Source of the DNA: Hephaestia caeni
Lineage (GTDB): Bacteria > Pseudomonadota > Alphaproteobacteria > Sphingomonadales > Sphingomonadaceae
Direction: 5' to 3'
Assembly: GCF_003550065.1 (NCBI RefSeq)
Contig: NZ_QXDC01000002.1
Coordinates: 663,306-727,305, forward strand
DNA: 64,000 bases
Below, piece by piece: positions 19,801 through 30,520 of this stretch (positions are counted from its first letter, which is position 1; each line of letters opens with the position of its first letter). The notes under the pieces were generated by a model that did not search any database, was not told the DNA's origin, and was given only the letters and a program-made list of their open reading frames with translations. The position numbers were made by a program, and so were the translations under genes.

Positions 19801-20332
19801 AGTCGGCTACGAACTCTATCAATCGATGCTCGAAGAAGCGATCCTGGAGGCAAAGGCCGGCGGCACGCTCGATCGGCCGCGCGATTTCTCGCCGCAGATC
19901 ACGGTCGACGCGCCGATCCTGATCCCCGACGATTACGTCCCCGATCTCGATCTGCGCATGGGCCTCTATCGCCGCCTGAACGAGGTCGAGGACAAGGCCG
20001 GTCTGGAAGCCTTCGCCGCCGAACTGATCGATCGGTTCGGCAGACTTCCCGATCCCACCGAGAATCTGATCCGGCTGATCGAGATCAAGCTCAACGCCAA
20101 GAAGGCGTGCATCGCGCGTATCGAACTCGGCCCGCGTGGCGCGCTCGTCTCGTTCCACGACGATCGGCCGCCCAATATCGAAGGACTGCTCGGTTATGTC
20201 GCGCGGCTCGACGGCGTCGCCAAGCTGCGCCCCGACAGCAAGCTCGTGATCACCAAGGCGTGGAACGATCCCAAGAGCCGATTGAACGGCGCGTTGCAAC
20301 TGTCGAAGGGGCTGGCGAAAGCGATCGGGTGA
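16877..20332 (+). CDS. mfd: Transcription-repair coupling factor Mfd
   Basis: Protein of 1151 aa that removes stalled RNA polymerase and recruits UvrA. The N-terminal UvrB-like part (FSYPAWDCLPYDRASP) lacks a complete helicase. The RNA-polymerase interacting, CarD-like domain is seen at SPGDLVVHLDHGIGRYEGL (about residue 490). The RecG-like translocase has GDVGFGKTEVALRAAF, VVVDEEQRFGV and TATPIPRTLQM, and the TRG motif is at LRGRVGRAKTRAYAY. The C-terminal UvrA-binding domain is present, so the protein is full length. No clear Shine-Dalgarno is seen, and the 5' end abuts a REP-like hairpin. Confidence 0.97.
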   Translation: MPDLSRILSAKQPLTLSGVPAGFMPWLLADLARAADKRAIFIAADEVDMRAVAATAAWFAPELDVFSYPAWDCLPYDRASPTLRVMAERLAALHRLQQPAGAPQLMVTTANAVGQRTLTPFRIRQLVAKLAPGERIGRNRLAERLQANGYVHVETVADSGEFAVRGGLVDLFPSGEEHALRLDFFGDEIESVRTFDPGDQRTTGRIDGFTLLPASEALLDEDSIKRFRSRYRERFGATATGDPLYQAISDGRRLAGMEHWLPLFEDKMATLFDHLGTGAVIVRDIGVAAANEARFEAIADYHANRVRAQSSDPGSYRPLPADALYLTADEMAAGIEASRAHLATPFHEPESASVLDFAVDGARDFGPERASGGNIYEAVVKHVGNLRKDGEKVVLASYSIGARERLSGLLADHGLKSVRQADSWQEALGKAESHVALIVLPLDHGFTAPDVALLTEQDMLGDRLVRRARRRKSADAFLAELATLSPGDLVVHLDHGIGRYEGLTSIPVGSSPHDCVALEYAGGDKLYVPVENIDVLSRYGSGEEGAGLDRLGGEAWQRRKSRMKERIREIAGELIAVAAERALRPGEVAEPDAQGYATFVDRFPFAETDDQDRAIADVLADLGAGRPMDRLIVGDVGFGKTEVALRAAFVAAMAGLQVAIVCPTTLLARQHYQNFTERFEGLPLKIGRLSRLVPGNEAKATREGVADGTIDIVIGTHAVLAKSVEFKRLGLVVVDEEQRFGVTHKERLKALKNDVHVLTLTATPIPRTLQMAMSGLRELSVIQTPPVDRLAVRTYVMPWDPVVIREALLREHYRGGQSFIVTPRIADLPDIEEFLRETVPEVRYVVAHGQMAPSQVEERMSAFYDRHYEVLVSTTIVESGLDIPSANTMIINRADRFGMAQLYQLRGRVGRAKTRAYAYLTTTPDRLMTEGAEKRLKVLSDLDNLGAGFQLASYDLDIRGAGNLLGDEQSGHIKEVGYELYQSMLEEAILEAKAGGTLDRPRDFSPQITVDAPILIPDDYVPDLDLRMGLYRRLNEVEDKAGLEAFAAELIDRFGRLPDPTENLIRLIEIKLNAKKACIARIELGPRGALVSFHDDRPPNIEGLLGYVARLDGVAKLRPDSKLVITKAWNDPKSRLNGALQLSKGLAKAIG

Positions 20333-20340
20333 AGGCGTAG

Positions 20341-20880
20341 TCAGGTCGTACGCTGAAGCAGCACCAAACAGCGCATCATCCGATCGGCCAGAACGTCGGG
20401 AGAGCAAGGCGCCCCGCCCGCCACCCAGTGCCGCAGCATGGCGAGCTGCGCGGCCGCTGCGCCGGCCGCCTCGATCGAGATCGAGCCCTCGCCGTTTTCT
20501 CCCCGATTGGCCCGATCCTCGATCATCGCCGCAAGCGCGCGATGGATCCTCGCGCTCGCCCTCGAATCGAGAATGATCCTGCCGATCGCACGTTTCTCCC
20601 AGATATGGGTGAGCATCATTCGGACATGATCTTTCGCCGCACGTCCCGAAGCCGCGTTGGCCAATGGAACCAATATCGGCTCCATCGCCGCGAGAAGCAC
20701 ATCGTCCTTGCTATGGAAATGCTCGTAGAAAGTCGCGCGCCCGACACCCGCGGCAGCGATGAGGTCGGCGACACGGATCGCATCATATCGCCGTTCGAAA
20801 GCGAGATGCACGAGCGCCCCGATCACCGCATCGCGCGTGTGTCGAACACGTGGGTCCGAATTCTGCGGCCGTCCCTGCAT
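20341..20880 (-). CDS. TetR-family transcriptional regulator
   Basis: Repressor-type protein of 179 aa. The N-terminal helix-turn-helix is clear: VADLIAAAGVGRATFYEHFHSKDDVL (quoted region spans about residues 38-63). The ligand-binding C-terminal half is not diagnostic. It is convergent with mfd (8 bp between the stops) and divergent from a VOC-family gene 170 bp away, which is its likeliest target along with itself. Ligand unknown. Confidence 0.88.
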   Translation of the reverse strand: MQGRPQNSDPRVRHTRDAVIGALVHLAFERRYDAIRVADLIAAAGVGRATFYEHFHSKDDVLLAAMEPILVPLANAASGRAAKDHVRMMLTHIWEKRAIGRIILDSRASARIHRALAAMIEDRANRGENGEGSISIEAAGAAAAQLAMLRHWVAGGAPCSPDVLADRMMRCLVLLQRTT

Positions 20881-21050
20881 GATATCGACCCTATAGCATC
20901 GGCATCACCGGGGAAGACGCGCGCCGATCCATCTCCCGGACTTCTGCCCGTCATTGTCCGAAAACCCCGCATAGCCTGCGCTTTCTGTCTCGCTCAGCCA
21001 AGCTGCGATCGGCATGATGCGCTTCGGAACAGGCCATCGGGAGCACATTC

Positions 21051-21407
21051 ATGGGCGACACACACCAGGCAGTCGCAATCGTGCCGACCAGCGACATCGA
21101 CGCCAGCGAAGCCTTCTATCGAAAGCTCGGCTTCGACGTGGTCAGCGATTACGACCATTATCGTATTCTTGCCGACGGCCGCGGCTGGCACCTGCACCTT
21201 ACCCGGGCACCAGGCTGGCCGAAGACTATCGAGGACAACCCGTTTGGGCTCTACCTCTATGTCGAGGACGTCGATGCGATAGCGGAGCGCGTCCGCGATC
21301 GAATCATCGAACAAGGCACGCCCGCCCGAAAACCCTGGGGAACCTACGAGTTCGCCGTGAGCGATCCCAGCGGATTGCTCGTGCGGGTGGGGCGGATCAT
21401 CGATTGA
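21051..21407 (+). CDS. VOC-superfamily protein (glyoxalase/bleomycin-resistance fold)
   Basis: Protein of 118 aa with one vicinal-oxygen-chelate domain. It begins AIVPTSDIDASEAFYRKLGF and ends YEFAVSDPSGLLVRVGRII, the usual paired beta-alpha-beta-beta-beta units. The length and the lack of further domains resemble bleomycin-binding or small glyoxalase-like proteins. The metal or ligand set is incomplete by eye, so substrate is not assigned. It is divergent from the TetR gene. Confidence 0.82.
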   Translation: MGDTHQAVAIVPTSDIDASEAFYRKLGFDVVSDYDHYRILADGRGWHLHLTRAPGWPKTIEDNPFGLYLYVEDVDAIAERVRDRIIEQGTPARKPWGTYEFAVSDPSGLLVRVGRIID

Positions 21408-21414
21408 CATGCGA

Positions 21415-21443
21415 AGGGCGCCGATCCCGTGAGATCGACGCCC
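21415..21443. terminator. Hairpin between convergent VOC gene and clpX
   Basis: AGGGCG-C-CGATC pairs with GATCG-A-CGCCCT around CCGTGA. It lies between the two stops. There is no T run on either strand, so termination is only probable. Confidence 0.4.
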
Positions 21444-21471
21444 TCCCCATCTCTCGTTCGGTAACGCTCCG

Positions 21472-22737
<1,266 letters not shown>

Positions 22738-22829
22738 TCAATCCATCCTTGCGCCAGTTACTGGGCGCGTTCGAGCGGCCGGTATTCTAAACCGGCAACG
22801 CTCCCTACCACAATCACATAAATACGCGG

Positions 22830-23540
22830 TTACGCCTTGTCGCTCGGCAGCTTCGCCACATCCGACGCATCGTCGGCGGGTGCGGGCCGCTTGTCGAACA
22901 CCTCGTCGATCAGGCCGAATTCCTTCGCTTCGTCCGACGACATGAACTTGTCGCGATCCATCGCCTTCTCGATCTCCTCGAGCGGCTTGCCGGTATATTT
23001 GGCGTAGAGCTCGTTCATCCGCGCACGGATGCGCAGGATTTCCCGGGCCTGGATCTCGATATCGCTCGCCATACCCTGCGCGCCGCCCGAGGGCTGGTGG
23101 ATCATGATCCGCGCGTTGCTGAGCGCCACGCGCATGCCGGGCTCGCCGGCCGCGAGCAGGAAGCTGCCCATCGAGGCGGCCTGGCCGATGCACACCGTGC
23201 CGACGCGCGGGCGGATATATTGCATCGTATCGTGGATCGCCATCCCCGCCGTGACGACCCCGCCCGGCGAGTTGATGTACATATAGACGTCCTTCTTGGG
23301 GTTCTCGGACTCCAGAAAGAGCAACTGCGCGGTGATGAGCGAGGCCATCTGGTCCTCGACGCCGCCGGTCACGAACACGATCCGCTCGCGCAGCAGCCGC
23401 GAAAAGATGTCGAAGCTGCGCTCGCCGCGATTCGACTGCTCGATCACGATCGGCACGAGCCCTGCGCTGGTCTGGCGCAGGCCGACGCCGGCCTGGGCGA
23501 GCGGATTTGCGAAATCGCCGGTTTCAAACGGATTGTGCAT
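22830..23540 (-). CDS. clpP: ATP-dependent Clp protease proteolytic subunit ClpP
   Basis: Serine protease of 236 aa forming the ClpP barrel. The nucleophile Ser lies in [14 protein letters not shown], the His in [14 protein letters not shown], and the Asp near [14 protein letters not shown]. The N-terminal [19 protein letters not shown] is the family start region. A C-terminal extension of about 20 residues rich in Ala, Asp and Pro follows. It is the first gene of the clpP-clpX pair. Confidence 0.98.
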   Translation of the reverse strand: MHNPFETGDFANPLAQAGVGLRQTSAGLVPIVIEQSNRGERSFDIFSRLLRERIVFVTGGVEDQMASLITAQLLFLESENPKKDVYMYINSPGGVVTAGMAIHDTMQYIRPRVGTVCIGQAASMGSFLLAAGEPGMRVALSNARIMIHQPSGGAQGMASDIEIQAREILRIRARMNELYAKYTGKPLEEIEKAMDRDKFMSSDEAKEFGLIDEVFDKRPAPADDASDVAKLPSDKA

Positions 23541-23601
23541 GGAAAATCTCAGGTCCTTATGCCCCTATGGAGTGCCTACATCGGCGCTGCCGCGAATGAG
23601 T

Positions 23602-24534
23602 TCAACCCCCGCCTTTCGGCGCCGGTTGGGCGAGATAGGCGAGGCGGCGAACCTCGCGCCGGCCGCGCACGACGGTGTCGAGGATCAGCCCGGCGAAGAC
23701 GTTGAGGCAGGCGAGGATCATCAACCCGGTGGCGAGGATCGCGGTGGGCAGGCGCGGCACCAGATGCGTATGCATGTACGTCACCGCCAGCGGTGCCGCC
23801 AGGATCACCGCGGCGAGCGCGAACAGGATGCCGATCGCCCCGAAGAACAGCATCGGCCGTTCGATCCGGTAGAGACTGACGATCGTGCGCAGAATGCGCA
23901 GACCGTCGCCATAGGTGGAGAGCTTCGATTCGGAGCCCTCAGGCCGCGCGAAATAGGGCGTGTCGATTTCGGCGACGGGCATCTTGAGTTCGAGCGCATG
24001 GACGCTGATCTCGGTTTCGATCTCGAACCCGGTCGACAGCACCGGGAAGCTCTTGACGAAGCGTCGCGAGAACACGCGATAGCCCGACAGGATGTCGCCG
24101 AAACTTCGCCCGAACAATCGCGCGAGCATCCCCGTCAGCAGCCGGTTTCCGAAGCGATGTCCGCGCCGATATGCCTCCGCCGCCTCGCCGACGCGGCTGC
24201 CGACCACCATGTCGAGTTGCTCGTCGCGCAAGCGCGCGATCAGCGTGGGCGCCGAGGCTGCATCATAGGTCGCGTCGCCATCGGCCATGACGTAGATGTC
24301 GGCGTCGACGTCGGCGAACATGCGGCGCACGACATGGCCTTTGCCCTGCATCCGCTCGGTGCGGACGATCGCGCCCGCTGCGCGCGCCTCGGCCACCGTG
24401 CCGTCGCGGCTGTTGTTGTCGTAAACGTAGATCGCCGCGTGCGGCAGTGCGGCGCGAAAACCCGCGATCGTCTGCCGAATCGCGGCTTCCTCGTTGTAGC
24501 AGGGCAGCAGGACTGCGATGGTCGGATCCGTCAC
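23602..24534 (-). CDS. Family 2 glycosyltransferase with C-terminal membrane segments
   Basis: Protein of 310 aa. The GT-A catalytic domain starts IAVLLPCYNEEAAIRQTI and has the DxD-like MADGDATYD. Two hydrophobic segments follow near the end (PMLFFGAIGILFALAAVILA and TAILATGLMILACLNVFAG). The architecture matches polyisoprenyl-phosphate sugar transferases of the DPM1/GtrB type, which load a sugar on a lipid carrier at the inner membrane. Sugar and pathway cannot be read from the sequence. It is transcribed alone between clpP and the repeat pair. Confidence 0.88.
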   Translation of the reverse strand: MTDPTIAVLLPCYNEEAAIRQTIAGFRAALPHAAIYVYDNNSRDGTVAEARAAGAIVRTERMQGKGHVVRRMFADVDADIYVMADGDATYDAASAPTLIARLRDEQLDMVVGSRVGEAAEAYRRGHRFGNRLLTGMLARLFGRSFGDILSGYRVFSRRFVKSFPVLSTGFEIETEISVHALELKMPVAEIDTPYFARPEGSESKLSTYGDGLRILRTIVSLYRIERPMLFFGAIGILFALAAVILAAPLAVTYMHTHLVPRLPTAILATGLMILACLNVFAGLILDTVVRGRREVRRLAYLAQPAPKGGG

Positions 24535-24546
24535 GTCGCCCCCTTC

Positions 24547-24642
24547 GTCACCCCGAGCCGATTCCGGGGCCCAACGGGCGGCAGACGCCGCAATCGCGAT
24601 TCCTGCCCCACCGCGGATGCCGGAACAAGTCCGGCATGACGA
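24547..24642. repeat. Paired REP-like inverted repeats, copy 3
   Basis: An imperfect hairpin near 24550-24570 (CACCCCG...TCCGGGGCC) and a perfect ATGCCGGA-ACAAG-TCCGGCAT at 24617-24637 lie between the tig 3' end and the glycosyltransferase start. The second half is identical to the one next to mfd. Confidence 0.8.
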
Positions 24643-24648
24643 TCCCGT

Positions 24649-26304
24649 TTACTTTTTCGCCGGTGCCTTCTTGGCGGCAGGCTTCTTGGCGGCCGGCTTT
24701 TTCTCGGTCGCTTCCGCCTTGGTCGCCGCCTTCGCCGCGGGCACCTTCTTCGGTGCAGCATCCTTTACCGGCGCCTCGGCCTTCGCCTTGGCGGCGGGCT
24801 TCTTGGCGGGCTTGTCGTCCTTCGACGGCGCCGCCTTGGTCGGGGCCTTCTTCGCGGGCTCCTCGGCCTTGGGCTTGGCGGCGGTGGACTTCTTGGCCGC
24901 CGATTTCTTCGCCGCGGACTTCTGGCCGGGCTTGTGGTTGTCGTGATCGTGGCTGTGGGTGCCGGTCGAGAAACCCTCTTCCGATTCGATCGCGGCCTCG
25001 ATTTCCTCGCGGGTCACGTCACGGTCGGTCACATCGGCCTTCTCGAACAGGAAATCGACGACCTTGTCCTCATACAGCGGCGCGCGGAGCTGGGCGGCGG
25101 CCATCGGCTCCTGCTGGACGTACTGGATGAAGCGCTCGCGATCCTCGGGGCCGTATTGCTGCGCGGCCTGCATGATCAGGCGGCTCATTTCCTGCTGCGT
25201 CACCTCGACGCCGTTGGCCTGGCCGATTTCGGAGAGCAGCAGGCCGAGGCGCACGCGGCGTTCGGCGATCGCATGATATTCGTCACGCTCGGCCTCCATT
25301 TCGGCGAGCGCGGCCTTGGGGTCTTCCTCATGGCTCGCCTCATGCTCGAGCTGCGCCCAGATCTGCTGGAACTCGGCCTCAACCATCGACGGCGGCACCG
25401 GGAAATCGTGGCCCGCGGCGAGCTGATCGAGCAGCTTGCGCTTCATATGCGTGCGCGTGAGGTTGTTGTGCTCCTGCTCGATCTGGCCCTTGAGCAGCCC
25501 CTTCAACTGATCGAGGCTTTCGAGCCCGAGCGAGGTCGCGAGTTCCTCGTCGATCACCGCATCCTTGGCGGTGCGCACGGTCTTGATCTTCAGATCGAAC
25601 GTGGCCGGCTTCCCCTGGAGATGCTCGGCATTGTAATCCTCGGGGAAGGTGACCTCGATGGTCTTCTCGTCGCCCGCCTTGACGCCGACGATCTGGTCCT
25701 CGAAGCCCGGGATGAGGCGGCCCGAGCCGATCTCGACCGACATATCCTCGCCGGTGCCGCCGTCGAAGGGCGTGCCGTCGACCTTGCCGACGAAATCCAT
25801 CACGACGAGGTCGCCCGTCTTCGCCTTGTGGGTCTTGGCGGCGTCGTCCCAGCGCTTCTGCTGGCTCGCGAACTTTTCGAGCTGCGCGTCGACCGCGGCG
25901 TCGTCGACGGGCACGGTGAGCCGTTCGAGCGTGATCCCGTCGATCGCGGGCGCGGGCACATCGGGCAGCACCTCGAGCGCGATCTTGATCTCGGCATCCT
26001 TGCCGGCCTCATAACCGTCGCCGAGTTCGACCGACGGCTGCATCGCCGGGCGCAGCTTGTGATCGGCGATCACCTTTTGCACGCCTTCCTGGATCGAGCT
26101 GTTGAGCGCGTCCTGCATCAGCGCCTCGCCGTGCATCCGGCGGATGAGGTTGGTCGGCACCTTGCCGGGGCGGAAGCCGGGCATGCGCACCTGCGGGGCA
26201 ACGCGCTTGACCTCGGCATCGACGCGCTTGTCGATGTCCTTGGCGGTGATGGTCAACGTATAGGCGCGCTTCAGGCCCTCGTTCAACGTCTCGACAGTCT
26301 GCAT
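24649..26304 (-). CDS. tig: Trigger factor with long Lys/Ala-rich C-terminal tail
   Basis: Ribosome-bound chaperone and prolyl isomerase of 551 aa, against about 430 in E. coli. MQTVETLNEGLKRAYTLTI is the correct start, and the ribosome-binding signature is seen in MPGFRPGKVPTNLIRRM. The FKBP-type domain is at GDLVVMDFVGKVDGTPFDGG. After the substrate-binding arms comes a His-rich THSHDHDNHK and about 95 residues almost wholly of K, A, P, T and E in PAKK/AAKK repeats, resembling histone H1 tails. The tail may add RNA, DNA or ribosome contacts (inference). Confidence 0.96.
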   Translation of the reverse strand: MQTVETLNEGLKRAYTLTITAKDIDKRVDAEVKRVAPQVRMPGFRPGKVPTNLIRRMHGEALMQDALNSSIQEGVQKVIADHKLRPAMQPSVELGDGYEAGKDAEIKIALEVLPDVPAPAIDGITLERLTVPVDDAAVDAQLEKFASQQKRWDDAAKTHKAKTGDLVVMDFVGKVDGTPFDGGTGEDMSVEIGSGRLIPGFEDQIVGVKAGDEKTIEVTFPEDYNAEHLQGKPATFDLKIKTVRTAKDAVIDEELATSLGLESLDQLKGLLKGQIEQEHNNLTRTHMKRKLLDQLAAGHDFPVPPSMVEAEFQQIWAQLEHEASHEEDPKAALAEMEAERDEYHAIAERRVRLGLLLSEIGQANGVEVTQQEMSRLIMQAAQQYGPEDRERFIQYVQQEPMAAAQLRAPLYEDKVVDFLFEKADVTDRDVTREEIEAAIESEEGFSTGTHSHDHDNHKPGQKSAAKKSAAKKSTAAKPKAEEPAKKAPTKAAPSKDDKPAKKPAAKAKAEAPVKDAAPKKVPAAKAATKAEATEKKPAAKKPAAKKAPAKK

Positions 26305-26361
26305 TCGCTCGAAGCCCTTGCTTGGAAGAATCGGATGTGCGCCGCGTTCGGACGACGAATC

Positions 26362-26446
26362 TGGTGCGGGCGAAGGGACTCGAACCCCCACATCTTGCGA
26401 TACCGGAACCTAAATCCGGCGCGTCTACCAGTTCCGCCACGCCCGC
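26362..26446 (-). tRNA. tRNA-Leu (anticodon TAG)
   Basis: On the minus strand the acceptor stem GCGGGCG pairs with CGCCCGC, then A and an encoded CCA. The anticodon loop ATTTAGG gives TAG. The long class II variable arm (about 11 nt, ATCGCAAGAT region) and the T loop GGTTCGAGTCC are present. Length is 85 nt with CCA. Confidence 0.97.
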
Positions 26447-26471
26447 ATCGGTCAGCGCGAGGTCGGCGGCG

Positions 26472-26499
26472 TCTATAGCAGCCATACGCGCATGGTCCA
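26472..26499 (-). promoter_or_regulatory. Candidate promoter of tRNA-Leu
   Basis: On the minus strand, TGGACC (-35-like) and TATAGA (-10) are separated by 16 bp. The -10 lies about 25 bp before the tRNA 5' end, which fits a short leader. Confidence 0.5.
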
Positions 26500-26550
26500 G
26501 AGGCAACCGGAGCAAGCTTGTTTCGTTGGGAAGCGACAAGGAGAAGCGAC

Positions 26551-26682
26551 ATGGCTACCCAGCCCCCGCAACCGACCCCTCCGGTCAATCCGCCGGCGCC
26601 CCCGCCCGAGATCGATCCGCCCCGGCCCGATATCGACGTGCCCGATCCCGCACCGCAACCGCCCCCACTGCCGATGCCCTAG
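26551..26682 (+). CDS. 43-aa proline-rich small protein
   Basis: A short frame starts at ATG 26551 with AAGGAG about 8 bases upstream and ends at TAG 26680-26682. The product MATQPPQPTPPVNPPAPP... continues with EIDPPRPDIDVPDPAPQ and ends PLPMP, with about half its residues proline. There is no signal or membrane segment. I do not recognise a family. Good ribosome site and uniform composition support expression, but a chance frame in GC-rich DNA cannot be excluded. Confidence 0.5.
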   Translation: MATQPPQPTPPVNPPAPPPEIDPPRPDIDVPDPAPQPPPLPMP

Positions 26683-26786
26683 ACAGAGAGTCCTTGCCGA
26701 GGCGCCGCAGTTCGAGCGCGGTGGTGATGGAGCAAGCCGTGAACGGTCGCGCTTCAATTCGCCGGGATAGTCTCTAGATTGGCGGC

Positions 26787-27410
26787 ATGATCCCCGATCC
26801 GGCGTCGCATCCCGCGCTTTATATCGTCCTCGCGATCGTCTTCGTCGTCCTGCTCGCCGCGCGGCGGGTGCGCGCGATCCGCATCGCGGTGAACATCGCC
26901 ATCACGCTGCTGATGGTGGGGGTTTTGCTGATCGTGCTCGATCAGCGCAGCCGCTTCGACCCGTATTTCGCGCGCGTCGCCGAACTGCTCGATATCGGCG
27001 ATCAGCAGGTGGTGGGCGACGAGGTGCGCATCCGGATGTCGCCCGATGGCCATTTCTGGGCGCGCGCGACGATCAACGGCGTGCCGCGGCGATTGCTGAT
27101 CGACAGCGGGGCCACGATCACCGCGCTCTCGATCGATACGGTTGGGGCCAGCGGAATCAAAGTAGAGGACGAACTGTTCCCGATCGTGCTCAAGACTGCC
27201 AACGGCTCGATCTCCGCCCGGGCGGCCACCGTCACCGAATTGCGCTTCGGCACGATCGTCGCGCGCGATCTCCCGGTGGTGACCTCGCCCGCGTTCGGCG
27301 ACACCAATGTGCTGGGTATGAATTTCCTGTCGCGGCTGGCCTCGTGGCGCGTGGAGGGCCGCACGCTGATCCTCGTGCCGCATCACCCGCAAGAGCGAGA
27401 GACGAGCTGA
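26787..27410 (+). CDS. Membrane-anchored retropepsin-like aspartic protease (TIGR02281-type)
   Basis: Protein of 207 aa. It starts with a hydrophobic segment (ALYIVLAIVFVVLLAARRV), a short basic loop and a second one (VNIAITLLMVGVLLIVL), followed by a periplasmic-facing domain. The single active-site motif LLIDSGATITALS at about residue 105 is the DSGAT of clan AA proteases, and the flap-like and GMNFLSRL elements follow. Such half-size enzymes act as dimers. Substrate unknown. It lies between the tRNA region and the mutL repeats. Confidence 0.88.
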   Translation: MIPDPASHPALYIVLAIVFVVLLAARRVRAIRIAVNIAITLLMVGVLLIVLDQRSRFDPYFARVAELLDIGDQQVVGDEVRIRMSPDGHFWARATINGVPRRLLIDSGATITALSIDTVGASGIKVEDELFPIVLKTANGSISARAATVTELRFGTIVARDLPVVTSPAFGDTNVLGMNFLSRLASWRVEGRTLILVPHHPQERETS

Positions 27411-27412
27411 AT

Positions 27413-27530
27413 TCCTCTCCCACCGGGAGAGGATAGCAAAGCTTGCCGCGCCAGCGGCTAGCGCAGCTTGGTGAGGGCGAGACGCGTGCGGGGCATCGAC
27501 CTCACCCTCCCACTCCCAAATGGGAGAGGG
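27413..27530. repeat. GC-rich hairpin repeat cluster, family B copy 2
   Basis: CCTCTCCC-ACC-GGGAGAGG (27414-27432), a middle block ending GGTGAGGGCGA, and CTCACCCTCC followed by CTCCC-AAAT-GGGAG (to 27530) lie between the convergent protease and mutL genes. The words match the repeat at 14.3 kb. Each unit is an inverted repeat. Confidence 0.65.
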
Positions 27531-27534
27531 AAAA

Positions 27535-29298
27535 TCAGCGCCGCCCGAACAGCTTCTCGATATCGCCGTGCGCCAGCTTCACCCAGGTCGGGCGGCCGTG
27601 GTTGCACTGGCCCGAATGCGGGGTCGCCTCCATCTCGCGGAGCAGCGCGTTCATCTCGGCGACCGACAGCACGCGCCCCGCACGCACCGAACCGTGGCAC
27701 GCCATCGTCGCGGCGACGTGATCGATCCGCTCCTTGAGGCTGAGCGCATCGTCATAAGCGCCGAGTTCGTCGGCGAGATCGGCGATCAGGCCGTGGACGT
27801 CGCTCTGCCCCAGGGGCCCCGGCACGCCGCGCACCAGCATCGCGCGTGGGCCGAACCGTTCGAGTTGAAGCCCCAGCTCCGCCAATTCCCCGGCGCGCGC
27901 CTCGAGCCGGTCGCACCCCGCTTCGTCGATCTCGACGACCTCGGGCAGCAGCAAGGCCTGGCTCGACACGCCCTGCCCCGCCATACCCGCCCGCAACCGT
28001 TCGAGCACCAGCCGTTCATGCGCGGCGTGCTGATCGACGATCACCAGCCCGTCCTCGGCCTCGGCGACGATATAGGTCTTGGCCACCTGCCCGCGCGCGA
28101 CCCCGAGCGGGAAGCTCGTCGATTCGGGCGGCGGCGCATAAGCCGGCTCGGCGCGCGCCTGCGGCGGCGGCGCAAACGACGATCGGCGATCGGCGACCAT
28201 CGCGGGGGTGCCAGCCGCCCCGCCCTGCTCGCCCCACAAGGTCGGCGCCGGGGGCGCGGCCGGTTCGGGCCGCCACATGCCGAGCGCTGCCTCGCTCGGC
28301 CGCTGCACACTGCGGAAACCCTCGGCATCGAGGGCACGACGGAGCCCGCTGACGATCAGCCCGCGCACCATGCCGGGCTCGCGGAACCGCACCTCGGTCT
28401 TGGCCGGGTGGACGTTCACGTCGACCGCATCGGCAGGCACATCGAGGAACAACGCCACCACCGCGTGCCGATCGCGCGCGAGCAATTCGGCATAGGCGCC
28501 GCGCACCGCCCCGGCGAGCAGCCGGTCCTTCACCGGCCGGCCGTTGACGAACAGATATTGGTGATCGGCGACGCCGCGGTTGAAGGTCGGCAGGCTCGCG
28601 ATCCCGCCCAGCCTGAGCCCCTCGCGATCGAGATCGATCGCGACGCAATTGTCGACCAGCGCGCTATCGGTAAGCGCGGCCACCCGATCGGGCCGCCCCT
28701 CGACCGCGGCGACCGAGAACACCCGGCGCCCGTCATGCTCGAGGCTGAAAGCGATATCGGGCCGCGCCATCGCCAGCCGCCGCAGCGCATCGAGACAGGC
28801 GCCATATTCGGAGCGCGCGGTGCGCAGGAACTTGCGCCGCGCGGGCACGCGTTCGAACAGCCGCTCGACCCGCACCCGCGTGCCGGGCGGCAGCGCTGCC
28901 GGTCCTTCGCTCGCAATCCGGCCGTTGTCGATCACGAGCTGCCAGCCTTCGGCCCCGCGCACCCGGCTTTCGAGCGTGACGTGCGCGACGCTCGCGATCG
29001 AGGGCAATGCCTCGCCGCGAAAGCCCAGCGTCGTCACCCGATCGATCGCGTCGTCGGGCAACTTGGAGGTTGCATGGCGTTCGAGCGCGAGGCGCATCTC
29101 GGCCGGCGCCATTCCACAGCCGTCATCGGCCACATCGATCAGATCGATCCCGCCAGCAGCAAGCGTTACCGCAATCCGGGTTGCCCCCGCATCGATCGCG
29201 TTTTCGACGAGTTCCTTCAACGCGCTGGCGGGGCGTTCGACCACTTCACCGGCGGCGATCCGGTTGACGAGATGTTCGGGCAGGCGACGTATTGACAT
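27535..29298 (-). CDS. mutL: DNA mismatch repair protein MutL (endonuclease type)
   Basis: Protein of 587 aa linking MutS recognition to strand incision. MSIRRLPEHLVNRIAAGEV is the family start. The GHKL ATPase has ELVENAIDAGAT, DDGCGM and TLGFRGEALPSI. After a variable Pro/Ala linker, the C-terminal domain contains VIVDQHAAHERLVLERL, which fits the DQHA(x)2E(x)4E metal motif. The protein is therefore predicted to nick DNA itself, as expected where MutH is absent. It is divergent from mreB across 146 bp. Confidence 0.97.
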   Translation of the reverse strand: MSIRRLPEHLVNRIAAGEVVERPASALKELVENAIDAGATRIAVTLAAGGIDLIDVADDGCGMAPAEMRLALERHATSKLPDDAIDRVTTLGFRGEALPSIASVAHVTLESRVRGAEGWQLVIDNGRIASEGPAALPPGTRVRVERLFERVPARRKFLRTARSEYGACLDALRRLAMARPDIAFSLEHDGRRVFSVAAVEGRPDRVAALTDSALVDNCVAIDLDREGLRLGGIASLPTFNRGVADHQYLFVNGRPVKDRLLAGAVRGAYAELLARDRHAVVALFLDVPADAVDVNVHPAKTEVRFREPGMVRGLIVSGLRRALDAEGFRSVQRPSEAALGMWRPEPAAPPAPTLWGEQGGAAGTPAMVADRRSSFAPPPQARAEPAYAPPPESTSFPLGVARGQVAKTYIVAEAEDGLVIVDQHAAHERLVLERLRAGMAGQGVSSQALLLPEVVEIDEAGCDRLEARAGELAELGLQLERFGPRAMLVRGVPGPLGQSDVHGLIADLADELGAYDDALSLKERIDHVAATMACHGSVRAGRVLSVAEMNALLREMEATPHSGQCNHGRPTWVKLAHGDIEKLFGRR

Positions 29299-29390
29299 GA
29301 CACCCGTCCTAGCCCAAGCGGCGGCGTCCCGCGAGCCGCATCGACCCCAGAGCCCGCGCGTGGATTTCCAGGCTCGCGCGGCAGACGTGA

Positions 29391-30485
<1,095 letters not shown>

Positions 30486-30520
30486 TCGATATCGTTCCAG
30501 CGGGACGGGGGATACGAGGC

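Noticed and set aside
27520..29295. A 591-codon plus-strand frame opposite mutL
   Set aside because: Antisense shadow without motifs, while mutL has complete GHKL and endonuclease motifs.
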